DNA of 7,679 nt from Desulfobacula sp. Its GTDB lineage: Bacteria > Desulfobacterota > Desulfobacteria > Desulfobacterales > Desulfobacteraceae. Shown one piece after another: positions 1 to 5,024 of the stretch (within the stretch, counting starts at the first letter, position 1; the number at the start of each line of letters is the position of its first letter). The position numbers and the translations under genes are program-made. The stretch spans positions 1 through 7,679 of the forward strand of contig JAABTB010000094.1 of assembly GCA_011390085.1 (NCBI GenBank), written 5' to 3'. Under the pieces are notes generated by a model. That model worked only from the letters and a program-made list of their open reading frames with translations. It did no database searches and was not told the DNA's origin.

Positions 1-508
1 CCGTGAAATACCACCGAGGATCTACTACGGTCTTGAACACCGAATAGCAGTCGTAGACCACCCAGACGAGCGACGTGAAATACTGTTCGCATACCTCCAC
101 CGCGTCAACAAGGACTGTAGAATCCCGTCGCTGAACGTCTGGGAGAACGAGGACGTGACCTCGACGGTCTCCATGGAGTTGCCGAGCAAGATTTTCGCGA
201 AGGTGGTCGAGAGACACACGGTTCAACGGGTTACCCCCTTTGTGCACCACTTCGTTTCGGATCTCCACGAAGAACGGCGCCAGAGGGTCGGTTTTCAGTT
301 GTTTCTGAGCGCTCTCGTACCAATCCTTAAAACCGGGCACACCTTTCAGGCTTGCCTGTATGGCGAACGTTACGCTTCGAGTAGCAGAAACAAACGCACT
401 GAAGTAGCAATTTGCCTCGAAGCTCACTCGGCTTGTGCCGCGGAGTTGAGCGAGAAAGAACTCTGCTTCACGTAGCTTGTCTTCGACGACTCCAAATGAA
501 CTGGACAT
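1..508 (-). CDS. HEPN-like hypothetical protein, 3' end beyond the window
   Basis: The minus strand is open without a stop from an ATG at 508 to the window edge, giving 169 residues with the C-terminus missing. AGGA sits 8 nt before the ATG, which supports this start. The N-terminal part looks helical (EAEFFLAQLRG near residues 14-24, then a Phe/Ala-rich helix at 30-55). It is followed by IRNEVVH at 83-89, which fits the R-N-x3-H motif (R84, N85, H89) of HEPN domains, where Arg and His form the RNase active site in toxins and abortive-infection proteins. No signal peptide or membrane segment is evident. The gene lies about 80 bp beyond a candidate attC site, so it looks like the cargo of an integron cassette. 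The HEPN assignment rests on one short motif plus helical context. An inactive HEPN-like fold or an unrelated helical family is possible. Overlapping plus-strand reading frames have no recognisable features. Confidence 0.7.
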   Translation of the reverse strand, partial: MSSSFGVVEDKLREAEFFLAQLRGTSRVSFEANCYFSAFVSATRSVTFAIQASLKGVPGFKDWYESAQKQLKTDPLAPFFVEIRNEVVHKGGNPLNRVSLDHLRENLARQLHGDRRGHVLVLPDVQRRDSTVLVDAVEVCEQYFTSLVWVVYDCYSVFKTVVDPRWYFT

Positions 509-586
509 ACATTCAATCCTGCAAAGCGTTAGAATTTACCCAGTGTATACAGATATGTCGCTTTCCGCATCGGTTCGCCCCTCGCT

Positions 587-695
587 GCCGAACACCCTGC
601 CGTTCAGTGGCGAGCCCGCCGCACGAGCGGTTCGTTGATGTTACTCCGATTTTTCTACGGCGGGATTGTCAGCTGCAACGGCTTGTTGGTTCGAC
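587..695 (-). mobile_element. candidate integron attC recombination site
   Basis: Read on the minus strand, this 109-bp imperfect inverted repeat has the parts of an attC site in order. The R'' box GTCGAAC (695-689) pairs with the R' box GTTCGGC (593-587). Next come unpaired spacers, CAACAA (688-683) opposite AGGGT (598-594). GCCGTT (682-677) then pairs with AACGGC (604-599), and CAG (675-673) with CTG (607-605), leaving G676 and C672 unpaired on one arm only, as extrahelical bases are in attC. The stem continues with mismatches and ends in a perfect 7-bp segment (658-664 with 615-621) around a 36-nt loop. Family knowledge: attC sites run roughly 57-141 bp, and only the AAC/GTT of the R boxes is invariant. 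One R-box position departs from RYYYAAC/GTTRRRY (G/C at the fourth base). The site begins 10 bp after the stop of the 79-residue gene, where a cassette's attC belongs. Confidence 0.72.
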
Positions 696-705
696 GGCAG
701 CCGCC

Positions 706-945
706 TCAATGAGTTTCTTCTCCTGGCGCTGGGATTCCACCCGCATCCTTCTCGCACTCGACGAGCAACTTATCGGGATCAGTGCCGGTGCGAGCTACCG
801 TTCGTCCCCACACGTCGGTTCCCTCAACCTTGTAGACGCCCATGCTGACCTCGTTGATACGGAAGAACCACCCGGCCGTACGGCTCCGAATCGGGAAATC
901 CCGAAGTACAACTTCTTCCGTTAGTGGCCGAACCCATCGCTTCAT
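706..945 (-). CDS. small hypothetical protein, probable integron cassette cargo
   Basis: This gene encodes 79 residues of unknown function. The sequence looks like a compact soluble domain: WFFRINEVSMGVYKVEGTD (26-44) suggests beta strands, followed by WGRTVARTGTDPDKLL (46-61) and a charged, Pro/Glu-rich tail. There is no signal peptide, membrane helix, cysteine pair or catalytic motif that I recognise. The WGR...GTDPD pattern feels like a conserved orphan family, but I cannot name it. The start at 945 has no convincing ribosome-binding site and lies 10 bp inside a GTCGAAC/GTTCGAC box, which is usual for cassette genes. The stop is 10 bp before the candidate attC. Codon use (CGA, TCG, GTC, ACG) differs from the metabolic genes to the right and resembles the neighbouring HEPN-like gene, which supports acquisition. 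Confidence 0.68.
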   Translation of the reverse strand: MKRWVRPLTEEVVLRDFPIRSRTAGWFFRINEVSMGVYKVEGTDVWGRTVARTGTDPDKLLVECEKDAGGIPAPGEETH

Positions 946-955
946 TTCAATGTCC

Positions 956-962
956 GTCGAAC
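956..962 (-). other. R-box-like left boundary of the cassette
   Basis: On the minus strand this reads GTTCGAC, the exact complement of the R'' box of the attC at 689-695 and one base different from its R' box. It would be the G|TT crossover point at which the 369-bp cassette (961 to 593) joins the chromosome. No partner arm is found in the 963-1091 stretch, so this is not the end of a second full attC. It is better read as a junction with a secondary or attI-like site. Confidence 0.5.
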
Positions 963-1058
963 CATTTACTATCAGGTATAGCTAAAACAACGACGCCTCC
1001 CTACCTCTATCAATTCCATTACCGCCTGTCAAAACAAATTGATCCGGATGCTGAAGTG

Positions 1059-1092
1059 GGCAGACCGGATAGAATGAGATCTCTATCCTGCC
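1059..1092 (-). terminator. hairpin at the end of the isochorismatase-family gene
   Basis: GGATAGA (1067-1073) pairs with TCTATCC (1082-1088) around an 8-nt loop. GGCA/TGCC (1059-1062 with 1089-1092) extends the stem past a four-base bulge. It begins at the stop codon of the minus-strand gene. No T-run follows the stem, so termination here would be inefficient or factor-dependent. The remaining non-coding stretch, 963-1058, shows nothing I can identify. Confidence 0.35.
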
Positions 1093-1655
1093 TACAATTC
1101 CAGGATCAATTCCTGGGATGTCATAATCCGGAACAGGGGGTAGAGGGGGTTTTTCCGGTAAAGATCCAGGCACTGGGTGTGGGCCTGTTCGGAAAAGGCG
1201 GTGGAGCAGTCTTCCAGTATCACGGTTTTGAAATCATGGCAGAGGCTGTCCATGGCTGTGGTGAGGACGCAAAAACTGGTGGCGATGCCGGCCACGGCGC
1301 AAAGGGTGACGTTCTGGTCCTTGAGAACGGTTTCAAGGCCGGTATTGAAAAAGGCTGAAAACCTTGGTTTGGGCAGCCAGAGGTCCTGGGGTGCCATGTC
1401 CAGGTCTTCCACCACTTTTGCCCCTTCCGTGCCCTGGATGGCATGGGGGTGCATGCGGCCTTTGAAAATAAAATCATCTTTCTTAAAGGAATCCGTGGAA
1501 AAAATAACGGGAAGATTTTTTTTGCGGAATTCCGCAATCAGGGTGTTGATGGGGGGGATGAGCTTTCGGGCCAGGGGGGTGATGGGATAGGGCTGGTCCT
1601 CCCTGAAATAGTCTTTGACCATATCAATGATGAGCAGTGCCTGTTTTTCCGCCAT
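1092..1655 (-). CDS. isochorismatase-family cysteine hydrolase
   Basis: At 187 residues this is a typical length for the soluble isochorismatase-like hydrolase family. The catalytic triad is visible: D11 in LLIIDM, K96 in LPKPRFSAFF, and C129 in GIATSFCVLTTAMDS. The run before the cysteine matches the family's cis-peptide region. HPHAIQGTEG (69-78) is the usual GT-containing loop. The metal-binding Asp/His set of nicotinamidases is not evident after STDSF, so a nicotinamidase role is less likely. The substrate cannot be named from sequence; amides such as N-carbamoyl compounds, or isochorismate-like ethers, are options for this family. AAGGAGA (1661-1667) lies 5 nt before the ATG and fixes the start. 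A strong terminator separates it from the hydratase gene upstream, leaving about 30 bp for any private promoter. Confidence 0.88.
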   Translation of the reverse strand: MAEKQALLIIDMVKDYFREDQPYPITPLARKLIPPINTLIAEFRKKNLPVIFSTDSFKKDDFIFKGRMHPHAIQGTEGAKVVEDLDMAPQDLWLPKPRFSAFFNTGLETVLKDQNVTLCAVAGIATSFCVLTTAMDSLCHDFKTVILEDCSTAFSEQAHTQCLDLYRKNPLYPLFRIMTSQELILEL

Positions 1656-1685
1656 GGCCGTCTCCTTATATATTGAATGATCAGG

Positions 1686-1726
1686 AAAAACCCGGGACAG
1701 GGGAGCTGATAAACCCCTGCCCCGGG
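1686..1726 (-). terminator. intrinsic terminator after the crotonase gene
   Basis: A 13-bp stem (1691-1703 with 1714-1726, a single G-T wobble, almost all G-C) encloses a 10-nt loop and is followed on the minus strand by five T's (1690-1686). It lies 21 bp past the hydratase stop and would end the gcdA-hydratase transcript before the isochorismatase-family gene. Confidence 0.88.
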
Positions 1727-1747
1727 GAATCGGAGTGATTTTTTGAC

Positions 1748-2518
1748 TTACCTGTTTTTCCAGACAGGTTTTCTTCTTTCCTCGAAACTGGCGATGCCCT
1801 CAAGGGTATCTTCGGTTTTCATCAAGGTTTTCAGAAAATAGTTGCTGACCAGATCCACGCCCTGGAAAAAGCTGGTTCCGATATGGCGTTTCACGGCCCG
1901 TTTATTGAGCCGGATGATGAGGGGACTGGCCATGGTAATCTGCTGAACGGTATTTTCCACGGCTCCTGCAAATTCTTCCACCGAGGCCACCTGTGTCACA
2001 AAACCAAGGTCTTTGGACTGTTGGGCCGAATAATTCCGGCCCGTGGTCACGATTTCAATGGCTTTGGCCACGCCCACCAGTTCCGGCAGGCGCAGGGCCG
2101 CATAGGGCGGGAAAAATCCCAGTTTGATTTCAGGCTGGCCGAAAACAGCTTTTTCCGAGGCCATGACAATATCACAGGCTATGGCCAGTTCCATGCCGCC
2201 GCCGAGGCAGGCCCCGTTGACCGCTGCAATGACCGGAATATCGATCATGTTGATGAGTTCAAAGATCCGGTTAAAGGTGGCCACCATCATGTCCACGTTG
2301 TCGGGTTTGTGATCCCCCACTTCCACGCCGGCGCAGAAACTTTTGCCTTCGCCCGTGATCACCACGCATTTCAGGTCCTTGTCTGCGGCAATCTTTTCAA
2401 GCTCTGCATTAAGTTCCATCATCATGGGGATGTCCAGGACATTGTGCTTGGGCCGGTCCAGGGTGATCCTGACCACCTGTTCATCTTTTGAAATTTTTAA
2501 AAATTTAGGGTCTGCCAT
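1748..2518 (-). CDS. crotonase-family hydratase, cyclohexa-1,5-dienecarbonyl-CoA hydratase-like
   Basis: This 256-residue cytoplasmic protein has a complete crotonase fold. SFCAGVE (60-66) and the GGG of CLGGGMELA (104-112) form the oxyanion hole that binds the acyl-CoA thioester. Both acid/base glutamates of true hydratases are present, E110 in GGGME and E130 in GQPEI, so water addition across a 2-enoyl-CoA is expected. LDIPMM (28-33) and FFPPYAALRLPELVG (135-149), in place of the usual PGAGGTQRL, resemble the dienoyl-CoA hydratases (Dch/BamR) of benzoyl-CoA degradation. That comparison is from memory. The alternative is a crotonyl-CoA hydratase acting directly after glutaconyl-CoA decarboxylation. 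AGGAGG lies 5 nt before the ATG. The gene follows gcdA after 37 bp in the same direction, and the terminator at 1686-1726 ends the unit. Confidence 0.85.
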   Translation of the reverse strand: MADPKFLKISKDEQVVRITLDRPKHNVLDIPMMMELNAELEKIAADKDLKCVVITGEGKSFCAGVEVGDHKPDNVDMMVATFNRIFELINMIDIPVIAAVNGACLGGGMELAIACDIVMASEKAVFGQPEIKLGFFPPYAALRLPELVGVAKAIEIVTTGRNYSAQQSKDLGFVTQVASVEEFAGAVENTVQQITMASPLIIRLNKRAVKRHIGTSFFQGVDLVSNYFLKTLMKTEDTLEGIASFEERRKPVWKNR

Positions 2519-2555
2519 ATGGGCCTCCTGAAATATAAAGTTTGGTGATACTATC

Positions 2556-4289
2556 CTATCCCCTGATCACTCTCGGGGTAATCAAATGATGCTGGGGGCA
2601 GATGGATTTCGGGTTCTGGTAGCAGGCGCCGGCAAAGGCCTTCAGATAATCACGCAATTTGTTCATTTTTACGACTTCATCCACCATGCCGTATTTTGCA
2701 CAATAGGCCGGTCTTGAATTGTCATAGTATTGCTTGGCCTGCTCGTTCATTTTCTCGATAATGGGTTCCAGGGGGCGCCCGGCATCCTTTTCCTTGACCA
2801 GCCGTCTGGAGAAGCTGGCGGCTGCTGCGGTTTCACCGTGCATCACATAGATTTCCGTGGTGGCGATGCCCAGGGTAAAGGCATTGTGACGGTTGGCCGT
2901 GGGCCCGCCCATGACATAATGGGCCGCTGCCGTTCCCTTTCGTAAGGTGACCAGGATCATGGGTACGTCGGTCTGCTGGATGGAATAGATGAGGGACTGG
3001 CCCAGGCCCAGGAGTTCCGCTTTTTCCGCAATATCCCCCACATCGATGCCGGAAGTATCCTGGAACCAGATCAAAGGAATCCGGTCACGGCCGCAGAGGG
3101 TGACAAATTCATTCATCTTGATGAGGCCCTGGCGGTAGAGTTTTCCACCGATGCCGCCGTAATCGGCGTATTCGGGATAATTTTCACCCAGCCAGCCCTG
3201 GTTGTTGCCGATCATGCCCACGAGGAACCCGTCTATCTTGACAAGGCCGGTATAGATTTCCGGGCCGTATTCAGGCCTGAATTCCATGTGTTCGGAGCCG
3301 TCCACCAAACGGGCAATGATTTCCCTGAAATTATAGATCTGTTTCTGGTTAAAGGGCATGAGGCGGTAAAGATCTTCCGATGAAAATCTGGGTTCCGCAG
3401 GCTGGGCCACCCTGAAAAATTTGGGGTTATAGGCCGGCATGTCCTTCATATAATCCTTGAGCCCGTCCAGGACCCCGGTTTCTTCTTCATAGACATATCT
3501 GAAAAACCCGGTTTCATTGTAATGGATGTCTACTGATCCGGGGGGTTTTTCCTTGTACTGTTTGGCGTTGGCAATGAGCTGTTCCGCGCCTTCCAAGTCA
3601 AAATAGCCCTTGGGGGACATCCCGCTCAGGATGCCTCCGCCGCCCACGGCAATATTGCAGTTCTTGTGGGCAAAGAGGATGGTGGGGCTGATGCCCTGGT
3701 ATCCGCCGCCGGCCGGGTTGGTGCCGTAGATACCGGCCAGAACCGGGATGCCCATCTGTTCCAGTTCGGCATGGCGGTAGAAGGTGGTGCCGCTGCCCCT
3801 CCGGTTGGCATAGAATTTTTCCTGCTCGGTCAGCTTGACCCCGCTGCAGTTGACCAGCCAGACCAGGGGAATGTTCAGGCGTTTGGACAAATTGGTGGCT
3901 CTGAAAATATTCTCCGGCTGTCCCGGGATCCAGGCGCCGGCCATGACCTTGTTGTCAAACCCGGCCACCACGCACCATTTTCCGGAAATCTGCGCCAGGC
4001 CGTCAATGACGTTGGTGGTGCCTTCTTCATTGTCTTCAGGGTTGAAAATGGTATGAAGGGGAATCCAGGTGCCCGGATCAACCAGGTAATCCAGCCGCTG
4101 CCAGACCGTCATCTCTCCCCTTTGATTAATTTTTTCCGTGGGAAGACCTGCATTTTTTACTTTTTCAACTTCAGCGTCAATCCCGGCCTCAACTTCCAGG
4201 ATACTTTTCACATTTGCTTCCGAGCTTAGCAGTTGCCCTTTATTGAGTTCCGTTCCAAATTCCGCCATGTGTTCAAAATATTGTCTCAT
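2556..4289 (-). CDS. gcdA: glutaconyl-CoA decarboxylase alpha (carboxyltransferase) subunit
   Basis: This 577-residue acyl-CoA carboxyltransferase has two crotonase-like halves, roughly residues 60-300 and 310-550. The length fits the single-chain alpha subunit of glutaconyl-CoA decarboxylase (about 587 residues in Acidaminococcus) better than the roughly 510-residue propionyl- or methylcrotonyl-CoA carboxylase beta chains. Visible landmarks are NPAGGGYQGISP (191-202), the AVGGGGILSG loop (214-223), WFQDTSGIDVGDIAEKAELL (408-427) and GTAAAHYVMGGP (452-463). It should take the carboxylate of glutaconyl-CoA and pass it to biotin on a carrier, yielding crotonyl-CoA. The sodium-pumping membrane beta subunit is not in this window. 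GGGAG lies 6 nt before the ATG. The gene is divergent from the biotin carrier and co-directional with the hydratase. Another biotin-dependent decarboxylase of this family is possible, but the glutaryl-CoA dehydrogenase nearby supports glutaconyl-CoA as the substrate. Confidence 0.87.
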   Translation of the reverse strand: MRQYFEHMAEFGTELNKGQLLSSEANVKSILEVEAGIDAEVEKVKNAGLPTEKINQRGEMTVWQRLDYLVDPGTWIPLHTIFNPEDNEEGTTNVIDGLAQISGKWCVVAGFDNKVMAGAWIPGQPENIFRATNLSKRLNIPLVWLVNCSGVKLTEQEKFYANRRGSGTTFYRHAELEQMGIPVLAGIYGTNPAGGGYQGISPTILFAHKNCNIAVGGGGILSGMSPKGYFDLEGAEQLIANAKQYKEKPPGSVDIHYNETGFFRYVYEEETGVLDGLKDYMKDMPAYNPKFFRVAQPAEPRFSSEDLYRLMPFNQKQIYNFREIIARLVDGSEHMEFRPEYGPEIYTGLVKIDGFLVGMIGNNQGWLGENYPEYADYGGIGGKLYRQGLIKMNEFVTLCGRDRIPLIWFQDTSGIDVGDIAEKAELLGLGQSLIYSIQQTDVPMILVTLRKGTAAAHYVMGGPTANRHNAFTLGIATTEIYVMHGETAAAASFSRRLVKEKDAGRPLEPIIEKMNEQAKQYYDNSRPAYCAKYGMVDEVVKMNKLRDYLKAFAGACYQNPKSICPQHHLITPRVIRG

Positions 4290-4355
4290 TCTTTACTCCC
4301 GGTCATTATTAATTATCATTTTCCGATCCGTTCCCTTTAAAAAGAAAATCCGATC

Positions 4356-4381
4356 ATGTGTTATACTCGAGTTTCCAACAT
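4356..4381. promoter_or_regulatory. imperfect palindrome, candidate operator at the gcdA start
   Basis: The halves ATGTGTTATACTC and GAGTTTCCAACAT are complementary at 9 of 13 positions, around a perfect core ACTCGAGT (4365-4372). The palindrome overlaps the last bases of the gcdA -10 element and the predicted transcription start near 4373, where a bound repressor would block the promoter. The regulator is unknown; the IclR protein encoded at 5025 is the nearest candidate. Confidence 0.42.
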
Positions 4382-4388
4382 TATAGCA
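4380..4388 (-). promoter_or_regulatory. extended -10 promoter for gcdA
   Basis: On the minus strand this reads TGCTATAAT: a consensus -10 with the extended TGn motif. No good -35 element sits 16-18 bp upstream, which extended -10 promoters can tolerate. It would start transcription near 4373, giving an untranslated leader of about 84 nt before gcdA. Confidence 0.5.
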
Positions 4389-4426
4389 CTCAAAATTTCC
4401 GGCATCCCATCCCTTTTGCCCAACAC

Positions 4427-4455
4427 TTGACTTTAGCCTGTTCTTTAAGTATAGA
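4427..4455 (+). promoter_or_regulatory. sigma-70-type promoter for the biotin carrier gene
   Basis: TTGACT (4427-4432) and TATAGA (4450-4455) are separated by 17 bp. The predicted start near 4462 gives a leader of about 37 nt. It faces away from the gcdA promoter. Confidence 0.6.
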
Positions 4456-4498
4456 CCGAGGGAAAGAATCCCATCCATACCGAACAAAGGAGATGAAC

Positions 4499-4714
4499 AT
4501 GAGCACTGAGATCTTAGCCCCAATGCCCGGAACCATTTTCCAGGTCCATGTAAAACCAGGCGATACCGTTGCCGATGGCCAGGAGATCCTGGTTCTTGAG
4601 GCCATGAAAATGGAAAACCCCATTATGGCCGCCAATTCCGGCAAGATAACGGAAATCCGGGTCGCTGTGGGGGACAAAGTTGCGACCAAACAGGTCCTTG
4701 CCGTCATTGATTAG
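4499..4714 (+). CDS. minimal biotin carboxyl-carrier protein (biotinyl domain only)
   Basis: This 71-residue protein consists of almost nothing but a biotinyl/lipoyl domain. APMPGTIF (7-14) and [11 protein letters not shown] (18-28) lead to [10 protein letters not shown] (33-42), with K37 the lysine that biotin protein ligase modifies. SGKI...VGDKV (47-61) completes the two-fold repeat. It lacks the long Ala/Pro-rich linker of GcdC (about 145 residues in Acidaminococcus). Its likely role is to carry the carboxyl group from GcdA to the membrane decarboxylase. AAAGGAG (4486-4492) is 6 nt before the ATG at 4499. An in-frame ATG at 4493 directly abuts this site and is too close, and an open frame reaching back to 4358 has no ribosome-binding site and crosses the promoter. 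It is divergent from gcdA. It could also serve another biotin enzyme such as an acyl-CoA carboxylase. Confidence 0.9.
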   Translation: MSTEILAPMPGTIFQVHVKPGDTVADGQEILVLEAMKMENPIMAANSGKITEIRVAVGDKVATKQVLAVID

Positions 4715-4746
4715 CATATCTTCCCTGTCACGCCAAAATAGTCATT

Positions 4747-4787
4747 TCTTGCAGAGAGCAGGGTCCTAAAAGGCTCTCTGCAGGACC
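4747..4787 (+). terminator. hairpin after the biotin carrier gene
   Basis: TGCAGAGAGC (4750-4759) pairs with GCTCTCTGCA (4773-4782), extendable to 13 pairs (4747-4759 with 4773-4785), around a 13-nt loop. No T-run follows directly; the first is at 4813-4817, after a second small hairpin (AACATG/CATGTT, 4789-4803). GGTCCT in the loop (4762-4767) can instead pair with AGGACC (4782-4787), so two mutually exclusive folds exist. The position suggests a transcript 3' end. Termination strength is uncertain. Confidence 0.42.
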
Positions 4788-4849
4788 TAACATGATTCAT
4801 GTTTGTCTGATCCTTTTTAAACATCTAAACTTGAAATAAATCCCCCTCT

Positions 4850-4894
4850 TTGTCAAGCTATTTTTCAGCTATAATCTAACTTTTTTCTTGACAA
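4850..4894. repeat. spaced inverted repeat upstream of the IclR gene
   Basis: TTGTCAAG (4850-4857) and CTTGACAA (4887-4894) are perfect inverted copies 29 bp apart. They flank a TATAAT at 4870-4875, and the right copy overlaps a consensus -35. This could be a regulator-binding pair or coincidence in AT-rich DNA. Confidence 0.3.
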
Positions 4895-4916
4895 CCCTAT
4901 CAGATTTTTGTTTAGG
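4888..4916 (+). promoter_or_regulatory. candidate promoter for the IclR-dehydrogenase operon
   Basis: A perfect -35 TTGACA (4888-4893) is followed after 17 bp by a weak -10, TTTAGG (4911-4916). Transcription would start near 4923, just before a palindrome. An alternative -10, TATAAT at 4870-4875, has no good -35 at proper spacing. The whole 4715-5024 interval is AT-rich and contains no plausible gene. Confidence 0.38.
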
Positions 4917-4924
4917 TGACAATC

Positions 4925-4951
4925 ATATTATGAAACAACGTTTTGAAATAT
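4925..4951. promoter_or_regulatory. imperfect palindrome, candidate IclR autoregulatory operator
   Basis: ATATTATGAAAC (4925-4936) and GTTTTGAAATAT (4940-4951) match as inverted repeats at 9 of 12 positions around AAC. The GAAAC half also occurs, as GGAAAC on the minus strand, in the palindrome at the gcdA start. IclR-family regulators commonly bind such palindromes near their own promoters; the link here is inference. Confidence 0.38.
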
Positions 4952-5024
4952 AGAACAATTATGCCGATGACCTTAAAAAGGAACGACCCCGAATCATTGA
5001 TCCCGGCCTGAGGAAAGCCAAACC

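Noticed and set aside
2..475. Open plus-strand frame opposite the HEPN-like gene
   Set aside because: It lacks a start with a ribosome-binding site and shows no recognisable motif, while the minus strand carries a coherent helical protein with IRNEVVH and an AGGA-preceded ATG.
686..696. GGTTCGA as a tRNA T-loop
   Set aside because: No acceptor, D or anticodon arms fit around it. The sequence is explained as the attC R'' box.
412..924. 170-codon plus-strand frame
   Set aside because: It runs through the attC-like repeat and the opposite strand of the 79-residue gene. Its product is rich in Arg, Ser, Pro and Cys with no family signature.
1883..2491. 202-codon plus-strand frame opposite the hydratase, and similar frames opposite gcdA (3666-4229) and the dehydrogenase (6358-6960)
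   Set aside because: Their His/Gly/Phe-rich compositions are the antisense of well-recognised genes, with no independent start signals.
4358..4498. Upstream extension of the biotin carrier to 118 residues
   Set aside because: It would place the promoter and ribosome-binding site inside the gene, and the added residues match no biotinyl-carrier N-terminus.
4750..4787. H-type pseudoknot after the biotin carrier gene
   Set aside because: With no nucleotides between the two 3' arms, the second helix could not span the 10-bp first stem. Alternative hairpins are more realistic.
4850..4875. Promoter TTGTCA...TATAAT before the IclR gene
   Set aside because: The spacer is only 14 bp, too short for a normal sigma-70 promoter; kept only as an alternative -10.
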